A DNA stretch of 64,000 nt, taken from assembly GCA_946412245.1 (NCBI GenBank), contig CAMKGM010000002.1, forward strand, positions 22,717 to 86,716, read 5' to 3'. The DNA is from an uncultured Bacteroidales bacterium. GTDB lineage: Bacteria > Bacteroidota > Bacteroidia > Bacteroidales > Muribaculaceae. The notes beneath the pieces were generated by a model. The model had not been told where the DNA came from and ran no database searches. It saw nothing but the letters and a program-made list of their open reading frames with translations. A program made the translations under genes and the position numbers. Of the stretch, positions 43,218 through 51,903 are shown one piece after another (the stretch's first letter is position 1; the number at the start of each line of letters is the position of its first letter).

Positions 43218-45662
43218 TTATTGATTAATGGGGATGTTGAGGGATTGCTTCATGCCGGTTTTGCGGTCTTTCACCGAGAGGGTGGCTTTGCCGGCCTTAT
43301 CGCCTGCCTGCACCACCACCACGAGTTGACCATGGAAGAGTTTCATCGTGGGCCGGGTGAACACCTCGAGCGAGGTGGCGTCGCCGTTGCAGGCGGCACG
43401 GAAGGTGCCGTTGCCCTGCACCGTGAATTCGAGCCGGTTGTCGGCATCGGGGCACAGCGTGCCGTTCTTGTCCACGAGGCTCACAGTGACGAAAGCCAGA
43501 TCGTTGCCATCGGCCTTGAGGCTGGTGCGGTCGCTCTCCAGTTGCAGGCGTGCGGGTTTGCCGGCAGTGCGCACCACCTGCTCGCCGGCACGGTTGCCGT
43601 TCTCGTCATATACCACCACTTTGAGTTCGCCCGGCTCATATTTCACATTGCGCCAGCGCAGACGGTAGCGGTCGAGGCGTGTGCTGGGGTCTTTGCTGAT
43701 GCGTCCCTGGCTCTTGCCGTTCACAAAGAGCTCGGCGCTGGGATAATCGGTATAGCAGTAGACGGGTGTCACCTTACCTTCGCGGCCTTTCCAGGTCCAG
43801 TGCGGCAGCAGGTGAATGGTGTGGTCTTGCTTGTTCCAATGGCTGCGGTACAGGTAGAAGCGGTCCTTGGGCAGTCCGGCGAGGTCCACAATGCCGTAGT
43901 AGCTTGAGCGGCTGGGCCAGTAGGCGTCGTAGGGTGTGGGTTCGCCCAGATAGTCGAAGCCAGTCCACACAAACTCGCCCACTGTCCAGGGCATATCGTC
44001 TTGCAGACGCCAGTCATCGTCAGGCAGATTGCTCCACCAGCAGTGTTCCAGGTCGTAGCCCGAGCACTGTCCGTCTTCGTAGGCTTTTCCTGTGGCCACC
44101 GTGTCGGGGAAACAGTAGTGCCCACGGGTGCTCACGGTCGAAGCCGTCTCGCTGCCCAGCAGGTAACCCTGGCGCAAGAGCGGGAAGGTGGGCTCGTAGC
44201 GGTGTGTACGGTAGTTGTAGCCCGGCACATCGGCAGCGTCGGCAAAGCCGCTGGCAATGTCGGCATCGGGTTGGTCCATGCCGCAGGTCACGGGGCGGCT
44301 GGGGTCGAGTAGGTGGCACAGGCCCACCAGTTGACGGTAGCGCTCGGCACCCTCTTCCTTCCATTGCTCGGGAATCTCGTTGCCCACGCTCCACATCACA
44401 ATGCTGGGATGGTTGCGGTGATTGAGGATGAGGTTGGTGATATCTTTCTGCCACCAGTCATTCCAATGGCGGTTGTAGCCGTTGCGCACCTTGGGTTCCT
44501 TCCAACCGTCAAAACTCTCGGCCATAACCATCATGCCCATGCTGTCGCACACCTCCATCTGCCAGGTCGAGGGCATATTGTGCGAGGTGCGTATGGCGTC
44601 GGCGCCCATGTCCTTCATGATGCGAATCTGGCGAATGAGCGCTGCCTTGTTGACTGCTGCGCCCAGCGGGCCCAGGTCGTGATGCAGACACACGCCCTTG
44701 AACTTGCGGGTTACACCGTTGAGCTGGAAACCATGCTGGCGCGTGAAGGAGATGGTGCGGATGCCGAATTTCACTTCCTGCTTATCGCAGTATTGCAGTG
44801 AATGGAGCAATGGAGTTTCTCCCTCGTTGTGAATGGGTTCTAACCGCTTGTTGTCATAGTCCTGATACAAGTCCACTTTCAGTTTGTAGAGCGTGGGGCT
44901 CTCGGGCGACCACAGCCGGGCTGCCGGCACATTGATTTTCATTTCGGCGTTTCCGTCGGTGGTTTGGGTCTCTTCCTTTGCCACCACATTGCCAGCTGTA
45001 TCGGTGATGGTGAAGACGAAATTTGCCTCTTTGGCACAGGTGGAGCGGGCACTCACGAGCAGTTCGGCTGTGCCGTCCTTCACGCGCAGTGTGCGCACAA
45101 AGGTCTGCCACGGGTCCAGGTGAATCGGGTGGTTATAGCCAACGAGTTTCACGGGGCGGAACAAGCCGGCACCGGGATACCAGCGGCTGCTCTCCTCAAG
45201 GTTCTCAAGTTTCACTACCACATCGATAGGCTTTTCATAAGTATTAATGTGTTTGGAAAGCGGCACCCTGAAGGCGTTGTAACCGTAAGCCCACTTGGCG
45301 GCCACTTTGCCATTAACATAGACGGTGGGTTCTGACATCGCACCATCGAACACCAGTTCCAGGTCATCGGCCAGATAACGCAACTGTGTGCGGTAGTAGC
45401 CCTTGCCAATCCAGGGCAGGGCACCGCTGCGGCCGGTGTGCTCGGTGGCGGTTTCCTCGCCATTTTCCTTGATAGCCACCACTTGCAGGTCCCACTTCTT
45501 GTCGAAGGGGCCGCTGATGGCCCAGTCGTGAGGCACTTTCACATCAACCCAGTTGATGCTGTCGCGGCTGAACTGCCAGTCGCTGATTTCGGTCTCCCAT
45601 GCGGCTTGCATGGTGGGGCTCATTGCAAACAGGGCGGCGATTGATATCAATAACTTTTTCAT
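43218..45662 (-). CDS. Glycoside hydrolase family 2 beta-galactosidase-like enzyme
   Basis: 814 residues. Signal peptide MKKLLISIAALFAMSPTMQA. Order: jelly-roll sugar-binding domain (about 22-190), Ig-like domain (about 195-310), TIM barrel (about 315-600) with RTSHNMPSTWQMEVCDSMG, the acid/base in MWSVGNEIPEQW (about 427) and the nucleophile in TVGEFVWTGFDYLGEP (about 563), then a DUF4982-like domain and a C-terminal Ig-like fold. Exported; acts on beta-galactosides or related sugars. It follows the family 10-like hydrolase gene by 37 bp, so the two form an operon. Confidence 0.93.
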   Translation of the reverse strand: MKKLLISIAALFAMSPTMQAAWETEISDWQFSRDSINWVDVKVPHDWAISGPFDKKWDLQVVAIKENGEETATEHTGRSGALPWIGKGYYRTQLRYLADDLELVFDGAMSEPTVYVNGKVAAKWAYGYNAFRVPLSKHINTYEKPIDVVVKLENLEESSRWYPGAGLFRPVKLVGYNHPIHLDPWQTFVRTLRVKDGTAELLVSARSTCAKEANFVFTITDTAGNVVAKEETQTTDGNAEMKINVPAARLWSPESPTLYKLKVDLYQDYDNKRLEPIHNEGETPLLHSLQYCDKQEVKFGIRTISFTRQHGFQLNGVTRKFKGVCLHHDLGPLGAAVNKAALIRQIRIMKDMGADAIRTSHNMPSTWQMEVCDSMGMMVMAESFDGWKEPKVRNGYNRHWNDWWQKDITNLILNHRNHPSIVMWSVGNEIPEQWKEEGAERYRQLVGLCHLLDPSRPVTCGMDQPDADIASGFADAADVPGYNYRTHRYEPTFPLLRQGYLLGSETASTVSTRGHYCFPDTVATGKAYEDGQCSGYDLEHCWWSNLPDDDWRLQDDMPWTVGEFVWTGFDYLGEPTPYDAYWPSRSSYYGIVDLAGLPKDRFYLYRSHWNKQDHTIHLLPHWTWKGREGKVTPVYCYTDYPSAELFVNGKSQGRISKDPSTRLDRYRLRWRNVKYEPGELKVVVYDENGNRAGEQVVRTAGKPARLQLESDRTSLKADGNDLAFVTVSLVDKNGTLCPDADNRLEFTVQGNGTFRAACNGDATSLEVFTRPTMKLFHGQLVVVVQAGDKAGKATLSVKDRKTGMKQSLNIPINQ

Positions 45663-45699
45663 AGTTGTAGCGATTTATGTGTGTTTAGGGTATATTTTT

Positions 45700-47199
45700 T
45701 TATAATTTCACTTTGGTTTGTGTGCCGTGCGGGCTCTCGTTGTTGCAGTGGTCGAGCGCCGTGATGACAAACACAAATTGCTTGCCCTTGGGCGCATACT
45801 GCGGCAGGGGCAATTGTGTGTCGCTGGTGATGGCAACTATGGCCTTGCTGTTGTTCAAGTCAATACGTTCGCCTTTCGCGAAGCGATACACCACAAAGCG
45901 GGCTGCCTGCTGCAGCGGGTCGTCGGTTTTGGGCGCTTCCCAAATCAGGCTCTTCACCTTGTTGACTTTCTTCACCTTCAGGTTCTTGACCTCGGCGGGA
46001 GCAACATCGTCGAGCCACGGGTAGGTGGGTGGCAGCGCCAGGGTCGACTGGCGGCCATTCATGAGCGAGTCGGTCACGCCCTTGTAGTTAGCCATGAGGC
46101 TGTAGCAGGGCCACCAGGTCACGCCCTGCACATTGTCCAGGCCTCGCATGATGCGCAGTTTGTGGTCGAGCTGAGTGGGGCAGGTGGGGTCGTCGGTGTC
46201 GGCATAGTCCATGGTGTTCTTGATGGCGAGACCATAGTACATGTGGCGGCCATAGGTGTGCTCGTTCCACCAGTCCATGAGCACAGCGTCGCTCGCCTTG
46301 GGGTGCTCGAGCTGCCAATAGAGTTGCGGCACCATGTAATCGACCCATCCCTCGGCGGTCCACTTGATGCAGTCGGCATAGAGCGCGTCGTAGCACTGCA
46401 GACCGTTGGTGTCGCTACCGTCGGGGTCGCTCGCCTTGTTGCGCCAGATGCCGAAGGGGCTGATGCCCAACCGCACCCAGGGCTTTGTCGCCTTGATGGT
46501 GCGGTGCATACCCACAATGAGCGAGTCCACGTTGGCGCGGCGCCAGTTGGCACGGTCCCAGCCTATGCCGTACAGGTCATAGCTGGCAGTGTCGGGAAAT
46601 TCCTTGCCCTCAATGGGGTAGGGGTAGAAGTAGTCGTCCATGTGAATGGCATCAACATCGTAGCGCGTCACGATGTCGGCCACCACGCGGCAAATGTGCT
46701 CGCGGCTCTCGGGGTAGGCGGGGTCAAAGTAGTTCTGCTCGCCATATTTCAGGAACCACTCGGGATGCTGCTTGATGAGCGCGTCGGGGGCCAGCTGGTG
46801 GTCGTAGCCCACGCGGTAGGGGTTGATCCACGCATGCAGCTCCATGCCCCGCTTGTGGCTCTCCTCAATCATCATCTGCATGGGGTCCCACACAGGTGTG
46901 GGAGGCACACCGCCGGTGCCGCTCAGCCAGAAGCTCCACGGCTCCAGCTCGCTCTGGTAGAAGGCATCGGCCTGGGGGCGACAATGGAAGATGATGGCAT
47001 TGCAGCCCGCCATCTGTAGGCTGTCGAGCATGTTGAGTAGATAGGCTTTGTTCTGCTCAGTGGTGTGCTTGGCGTAGTAGCGGTCGCCCACCGTGGGAAT
47101 CCACACGCCGCGGAATTCGCGTTTGGGGTTGTTCTGAGCCACAGTGCTCAGCGCAATCAGCAGCGCGCCGGCCAGGGCAAGGGTCCTTATTAATTTCAT
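45700..47199 (-). CDS. Family 10-like glycosyl hydrolase (GHL10/DUF187)
   Basis: 499 residues from the ATG at 47199; the frame upstream covers the promoter. Signal peptide MKLIRTLALAGALLIALSTV. Motifs: REFRGVWIPTVGDRYYA, NAIIFHCRPQADAFYQSELE, GMELHAWINPYRVGY, DAIHMDDYFYPYPIEG (acidic pair), and a fibronectin-like end (EVKNLKVKKVNKVKSLIWEA). GHL10 proteins are exported and predicted to cut glycans; peptidoglycan or host glycans are candidates. First gene of an operon with the GH2 enzyme. Confidence 0.9.
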   Translation of the reverse strand: MKLIRTLALAGALLIALSTVAQNNPKREFRGVWIPTVGDRYYAKHTTEQNKAYLLNMLDSLQMAGCNAIIFHCRPQADAFYQSELEPWSFWLSGTGGVPPTPVWDPMQMMIEESHKRGMELHAWINPYRVGYDHQLAPDALIKQHPEWFLKYGEQNYFDPAYPESREHICRVVADIVTRYDVDAIHMDDYFYPYPIEGKEFPDTASYDLYGIGWDRANWRRANVDSLIVGMHRTIKATKPWVRLGISPFGIWRNKASDPDGSDTNGLQCYDALYADCIKWTAEGWVDYMVPQLYWQLEHPKASDAVLMDWWNEHTYGRHMYYGLAIKNTMDYADTDDPTCPTQLDHKLRIMRGLDNVQGVTWWPCYSLMANYKGVTDSLMNGRQSTLALPPTYPWLDDVAPAEVKNLKVKKVNKVKSLIWEAPKTDDPLQQAARFVVYRFAKGERIDLNNSKAIVAITSDTQLPLPQYAPKGKQFVFVITALDHCNNESPHGTQTKVKL

Positions 47200-47229
47200 A
47201 ATAATAGGTGTAAATTGAGTTTTATAGCA

Positions 47230-47260
47230 CAAAGTTAATGTTTTGAAACTTTTTTAGCAA
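47230..47260 (-). promoter_or_regulatory. Promoter of the GHL10-GH2 operon
   Basis: On the minus strand: TTG (47258-47260), a 20 bp spacer, TAACTTTG (47230-47237), with a leader of about 30 nt to the ATG at 47199. Confidence 0.65.
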
Positions 47261-47498
47261 ATTGTGCGTCACAATTCATGAATAATTACTATTATTGCTC
47301 AACCCAAACACGAAAAGCGATAAAAGAACTGCCTTAGTTCCGTTGCCCCTATCGGAGCTTATTATTATATAAATGCCTAATAATACCACACTGAATTCAC
47401 AGAATTACACTGAATTATTCTATTGTGCGAGCCCTATAGACCCTTTTATCAGTACATTTATTTTGAACCGATTCTGTATCAATGCACGATATTCTATG

Positions 47499-47588
47499 AT
47501 TTCCCAAGAAAAATGTGTTTTTTTTCGATTATTCCCCAAGAAAAGTGTGGTTTTCACTTGTGTATTCCCCAAGAAAAGTGTAACTTTG
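47499..47588 (+). promoter_or_regulatory. Promoter with three CCCAAGAAAAGTGT repeats
   Basis: TTG (47558-47560), 20 bp, TAACTTTG (47581-47588) form the promoter of the DUF4143 ATPase gene. The motif TTCCCCAAGAAAAGTGT occurs near 47532 and 47565, and a variant TTTCCCAAGAAAAATGT near 47500. Copies are 32-33 bp apart, about three helical turns. The last copy fills the spacer between the two promoter elements, so a protein bound there would block RNA polymerase. Confidence 0.55.
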
Positions 47589-47613
47589 CATTGAAATAAA
47601 TATATATATCATT

Positions 47614-48930
47614 ATGAAACGATTGATATACAGCGATTTGTTAACATGGAAAAATCGTGATGGTCGAAAACCGCTGATTCTGCTTGGCGCTCGTCAGGTG
47701 GGTAAAACCTATATTCTGAAAGAATTTGGAAGCAACGAATTCAAAAATATGATATATGTGAACTGTCATAAAAACAAGTTTGCAGAGAGTCTTTTTAGAG
47801 ATTTCTCAGTTTCAAGAATAATCATAGAACTAGAGCGTTATTATGAAACCAAGATTGTGGCAGGTGAATGCATTGTGATTTTTGATGAGATACAGGAGGT
47901 GAGAGACGGACTGGCCGCGCTGAAGTATTTTTGCGAAGAAATGCCATTGTTGCATGTGGCGGTTGCTGGCTCACTGCTGGGCATATCTCTCAAGGAAAAT
48001 GAGTCATATCCTGTGGGCAAGGTGAATACCATGCGCATGTACCCCATGACATTTACTGAGTTTCTCATGGCCAGTGGCCGAATTCAACTGGTCGACATGC
48101 TTAACTCTCTTGAATGGGACTCCATCAATCTCTTTGCCGATGTTCTTATCAACTACTTGAGGCAGTACTATTTCGTGGGCGGGATGCCCGAAGCTGTGCG
48201 GAGTTATACAACCAACGGCGACACCGCTTTGGTAAGGGAGATTCAGAAAGAAATACTTGATGCTTATATGCGCGATATCTCCAAGCACACTAAGCATAAA
48301 GCCGAGAGAATAAGGCAATTGTGGAATAGTATTCCAGCACAATTGGCGAGAGAAAACAAGAAATTCATTTTTGGCGCGGTAAAGAAAAGTGCGCGAGCTG
48401 CCGATTATGAGGATGCTATTCAATGGCTAGTTGACGCGGGACTTGTCTATAAGATAGAACGGGCATCAGCACCGGTTATGCCATTAAAATTCTATTGCGA
48501 CTATGCAGCATTCAAACTTTTCTCCATTGACTGCGGATTGTTGGCTGCCATGAGCGAAGCCTCATCGAAAGATATGCTGCTGGGCACACACGCATTTGTG
48601 GAGTTCAAAGGTGCCTTTACCGAGAGTTATGTGCTGCAGCAGTTCAAGGCCGTGACCGATGGTCTGCCTTACTATTTTTCAAAAGATAATTCCACGATGG
48701 AAGTGGATTTCATGTGCCAACTTCAAAACCGCATCATTCCCATTGAGGTGAAAGCAGAGGTGAATGTCAAGAGCAAATCATTGAACAATTTCGTAAACAA
48801 AGATTTTGCCAATGAGCATCTAAAGGCTTTACGCATCTCCATGAAACCTTTCATCGACCAGGGATGGATGGAAAACATACCTTTATATGCCGCTGAAAGC
48901 TATTTCAGACACTTGAAAACAGAGACTTGA
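47614..48930 (+). CDS. AAA ATPase with DUF4143 domain
   Basis: 438 residues. N-terminal AAA_14 part: ILLGARQVGKTYILKEFG (Walker A, about residues 22-39), CIVIFDEIQEV (Walker B), VAVAGSLLGISLKE, and the SYPVGKVNTMRMYPMTFTEF segment typical of the family. The C-terminal DUF4143 part contains EDAIQWLVDAGLVYKIERAS and the nuclease-like MEVDFMCQLQNRIIPIEVKA (PD-(D/E)XK-like EVDF...IEVK). A family with many copies in gut Bacteroidetes and unknown role. Upstream repeats suggest autoregulation. Slightly AT-rich. Confidence 0.9.
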   Translation: MKRLIYSDLLTWKNRDGRKPLILLGARQVGKTYILKEFGSNEFKNMIYVNCHKNKFAESLFRDFSVSRIIIELERYYETKIVAGECIVIFDEIQEVRDGLAALKYFCEEMPLLHVAVAGSLLGISLKENESYPVGKVNTMRMYPMTFTEFLMASGRIQLVDMLNSLEWDSINLFADVLINYLRQYYFVGGMPEAVRSYTTNGDTALVREIQKEILDAYMRDISKHTKHKAERIRQLWNSIPAQLARENKKFIFGAVKKSARAADYEDAIQWLVDAGLVYKIERASAPVMPLKFYCDYAAFKLFSIDCGLLAAMSEASSKDMLLGTHAFVEFKGAFTESYVLQQFKAVTDGLPYYFSKDNSTMEVDFMCQLQNRIIPIEVKAEVNVKSKSLNNFVNKDFANEHLKALRISMKPFIDQGWMENIPLYAAESYFRHLKTET

Positions 48931-49005
48931 TTATCGGAGGTGTTGCAAAACCATTGAAAATCAATTTATTCTTTTTCTCGCAAATATCGTCAATTTATCT
49001 TCCTT

Positions 49006-49056
49006 CTCCGAAATCCGCCCTCCGAAATCCGTTCTCCGAAATTTTTTGTAATTTTG
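49006..49056 (+). promoter_or_regulatory. Repeats and -7 element before ispD
   Basis: CTCCGAAATCCG at 49006-49017 and 49020-49031 with a partial third copy (CTCCGAAAT, 49034-49042), period 14 bp. The -7 element TAATTTTG is at 49049-49056. The leader to the ATG at 49082 is about 20 nt. Confidence 0.4.
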
Positions 49057-49081
49057 TAGCCAAACAAAACAACCCGTCACG

Positions 49082-49789
49082 ATGAAACGCTACGCCATCA
49101 TAGTCGCCGGTGGCTCCGGCACCCGTTTCGGAGCCGCGATGCCCAAGCAGTTTTTGCCGTTGCTCGGCACTCCCATATTGATGCACACCGTCAGTCGGTT
49201 TGCGCAACCGGATTTGTGCGACCACATCGTGGTCGTTCTGCCCGATGCCGATATTCAGCGTTGGCACGACCTGTGCCGTGAGCACGGCTTCACAGCGAGT
49301 CACCATGTGGTGGCCGGTGGCGACACACGCTTTCAGTCGGTCAAGAATGGACTCAATGCTCTTGAAATCACTCCCGGTGATGTCGTTGCTGTGCACGATG
49401 GCGTGCGACCGCTCATTCGCCCTGCCGACATAGAGGCCGCCTTTACCGCCGCCGCTCAGCATGGCTCGGCCATCCCTATGGCCGTCTTTCCCCACAGCGA
49501 CTCGCTGCGCCAACAACTGCCCGACGGCACTACGCGCCCCATCGACCGCCAGAGTCTGCGTGTGGTGTTGACCCCACAAGTCTTCAATGCGACGCTGTTG
49601 CGCGAGGCCTATGCCCGGCCCTTTGATCCGCGTTTCACCGACGATGCTACCGTCTTTGAGGCCGCAGGACACACCATACACCCCATTGAGGGTGATCTCG
49701 AAAACATCAAGATTACTCGACCTGACGACCTGGTTCGCGCTGAGCGCATTCTCGCCGAGCGACCGGGCCAAAACACCCAGCAACCATGA
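49082..49789 (+). CDS. ispD: 2-C-methyl-D-erythritol 4-phosphate cytidylyltransferase
   Basis: 235 residues. Motifs: IIVAGGSGTRFGAAMPKQFL (CTP binding), VVAGGDTRFQSVKNGL, VAVHDGVRPLI, and LTPQVFNATLLREAY with TDDATVFEAAG. It makes CDP-methylerythritol in the MEP isoprenoid pathway. Its stop overlaps the recG start (ATGA), so the two are coupled. The length is normal. Confidence 0.97.
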   Translation: MKRYAIIVAGGSGTRFGAAMPKQFLPLLGTPILMHTVSRFAQPDLCDHIVVVLPDADIQRWHDLCREHGFTASHHVVAGGDTRFQSVKNGLNALEITPGDVVAVHDGVRPLIRPADIEAAFTAAAQHGSAIPMAVFPHSDSLRQQLPDGTTRPIDRQSLRVVLTPQVFNATLLREAYARPFDPRFTDDATVFEAAGHTIHPIEGDLENIKITRPDDLVRAERILAERPGQNTQQP

Positions 49790-51882
49790 GTCTGCTTGAG
49801 CGTAGTGACATCAAGTACCTGCCCGGCGTGGGACCCAAGCGTGCCGAACTGCTCGCCTCGGAGCTGCACATTCACACGTTTCACGATATGCTCTATTACT
49901 TCCCCTTTCGCTATGTGGACCGCAGCACCATCTTCAAGATTGCCGACCTGCAAGGCGAGATGCCGTCCATCCAGCTCAAGGGGCATTTCGTGAACTTTGT
50001 GACCCAGGGCGAGGGTGCCAAACGTCGGCTCGTGGCTTTGTTCAGCGACGGCACCGGAACCGTCGAGGTCGTTTGGTTCAATCGCATCAAAACCATCGCG
50101 CAGACCTATCGCACAGGTACCGAGTACATCCTCTTCGGCAAACCCACGCTCTTCAAGAATAGCTACAGCATCATCCATCCCGAGGTGGATATCTACAAAC
50201 CCGAGATGCCTCCTACAGGGCTCGTGGGCGTTTATAACCTCACCGAGAAACTGCGCAACCGATCGTTCACCTCGCGCACCATGCAGAAACTCGAGGCCAC
50301 GCTGCTTGATAACATCGCCGTTGAGCGCTTGCCTGAGTCGCTACCGCCATCCATCATCGCAAAGCGGGGACTCATGCCCCTGGGTGAGTCGCTGCGCAAT
50401 CTGCACCAACCTGCCGACATACCCTCGCTGCAACGTGCTCAATACAGGCAAAAGTACGAGGAACTCTTCTTCCTGGAACTTGACATCCTCAAGAACATCA
50501 AGGGCCAGAGCCGCAAGTTGCCCGGGTTGCCTTTTGCCCATGTGGGAACACTCTTTAACGGCTTCTATCACAACTATCTGCCCTTCCCGCTCACCAATGC
50601 GCAGAAGCGCGTCATCCGCGAGATTCGCCACGACACCGGCTCAGGCCACCAAATGAATCGCCTGCTGCAGGGCGACGTGGGTAGCGGCAAGACCATCGTC
50701 GCCTTCCTGTCAATGCTCCTGGCACTCGACAACGGCTACCAAGCGTGCATCATGGCCCCCACCGAGATTCTCGCCACGCAGCACTATGAGTCCATCAGCC
50801 AAATGGCCGCCGGCATCGGGGTGCAGGTGGCACTGCTCACCGGCTCCACACGCAAGCGTGAGCGCGACTGCATCCATGCCGCGCTGCAAGATGGCTCCCT
50901 GGGCATTCTCATCGGCACCCATGCCCTCATTGAAGATGTGGTGCGATTCCGCAACTTGGGCCTCGCCGTCATCGACGAGCAGCACCGCTTCGGTGTGGCG
51001 CAGCGTGCCAAGCTGTGGCGCAAGAACGTCACCCCGCCCCATGTGCTGGTCATGACCGCCACCCCCATTCCGCGCACCCTGGCTATGACCGTCTACGGCG
51101 ACCTTGATGTGTCGGTCATCGACGAACTGCCACCGGGCCGCAAACCTGTCACCACGCGTCTGCGCTACGAGAAGGACCGTCGCGAGATGTATCACTTTGT
51201 GGCCACCGAATTGCGCAAGGGCCGGCAAGCCTACATCGTCTACCCCCTCATCGAGGAGAACGAAAAGCTCGACCTCAAAGCGCTCGAGGAAGGCTACGAA
51301 TTTGTCCGTGAGGCTTTTCGGGGCTGCAAGGTTACCTATGTGCACGGTCGCATGAAGCCCGCCGAGAAAGAGGCTCACATGCAGCAGTTCGTCTCCGGCG
51401 AGGCCCGCATCCTCGTCGCCACCACCGTCATTGAGGTGGGCGTGAATGTGCCCAATGCCAGCGTCATGGTCATCGAGAACGCTGAGCGATTCGGTCTCTC
51501 TCAACTCCACCAGTTGCGTGGCAGGGTGGGGCGCGGTGCCGACCAAAGCTACTGCATACTCATGTCAAAGTACGAACTCTCGCGAGACACCCGCCACCGC
51601 CTCGAGGTCATGACGCAGACCAACGACGGCTTTGTCGTGGCCGAGGAAGACATGAAACTGCGCGGACCGGGTGACATGGAGGGTACCCAGCAGAGCGGCA
51701 TCGCCTTCAACCTGCGCATCGCCAACCTCGCCACCGACGGACTCATCGTGCAGGCCGCACGCGACGATGCCCAGGACGTACTTGACAACGACCCCGAACT
51801 CTCCACACCCGCCGGACAACGCCTCAACACCGAACTCAAGCTTCGCTTCGCCCGCACACAGCACTGGGGCCTCATCAGCTAA
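49786..51882 (+). CDS. recG: ATP-dependent DNA helicase RecG
   Basis: 698 residues. N-terminal wedge/OB domain (LPGVGPKRAELLASELHIHT, IQLKGHFVNF), helicase motif I LLQGDVGSGKTIVAFLSML (about residue 294), Ia MAPTEILATQHY, II VIDEQHRFGVAQR, III MTATPIPRTLAMTVYGDLDV, and motifs IV to VI ending QLHQLRGRVGRGADQSYCIL. It unwinds and remodels branched DNA and stalled forks. Full length and intact; co-transcribed with ispD. Confidence 0.97.
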   Translation: MSLLERSDIKYLPGVGPKRAELLASELHIHTFHDMLYYFPFRYVDRSTIFKIADLQGEMPSIQLKGHFVNFVTQGEGAKRRLVALFSDGTGTVEVVWFNRIKTIAQTYRTGTEYILFGKPTLFKNSYSIIHPEVDIYKPEMPPTGLVGVYNLTEKLRNRSFTSRTMQKLEATLLDNIAVERLPESLPPSIIAKRGLMPLGESLRNLHQPADIPSLQRAQYRQKYEELFFLELDILKNIKGQSRKLPGLPFAHVGTLFNGFYHNYLPFPLTNAQKRVIREIRHDTGSGHQMNRLLQGDVGSGKTIVAFLSMLLALDNGYQACIMAPTEILATQHYESISQMAAGIGVQVALLTGSTRKRERDCIHAALQDGSLGILIGTHALIEDVVRFRNLGLAVIDEQHRFGVAQRAKLWRKNVTPPHVLVMTATPIPRTLAMTVYGDLDVSVIDELPPGRKPVTTRLRYEKDRREMYHFVATELRKGRQAYIVYPLIEENEKLDLKALEEGYEFVREAFRGCKVTYVHGRMKPAEKEAHMQQFVSGEARILVATTVIEVGVNVPNASVMVIENAERFGLSQLHQLRGRVGRGADQSYCILMSKYELSRDTRHRLEVMTQTNDGFVVAEEDMKLRGPGDMEGTQQSGIAFNLRIANLATDGLIVQAARDDAQDVLDNDPELSTPAGQRLNTELKLRFARTQHWGLIS

Positions 51883-51903
51883 CCCCCTTAAAGCACTGTA
51901 ATT

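Noticed and set aside
47373..47594. 73-residue plus-strand frame upstream of the DUF4143 gene
   Set aside because: It consists of translated promoter repeats (FPKKS words) and overlaps the promoter.
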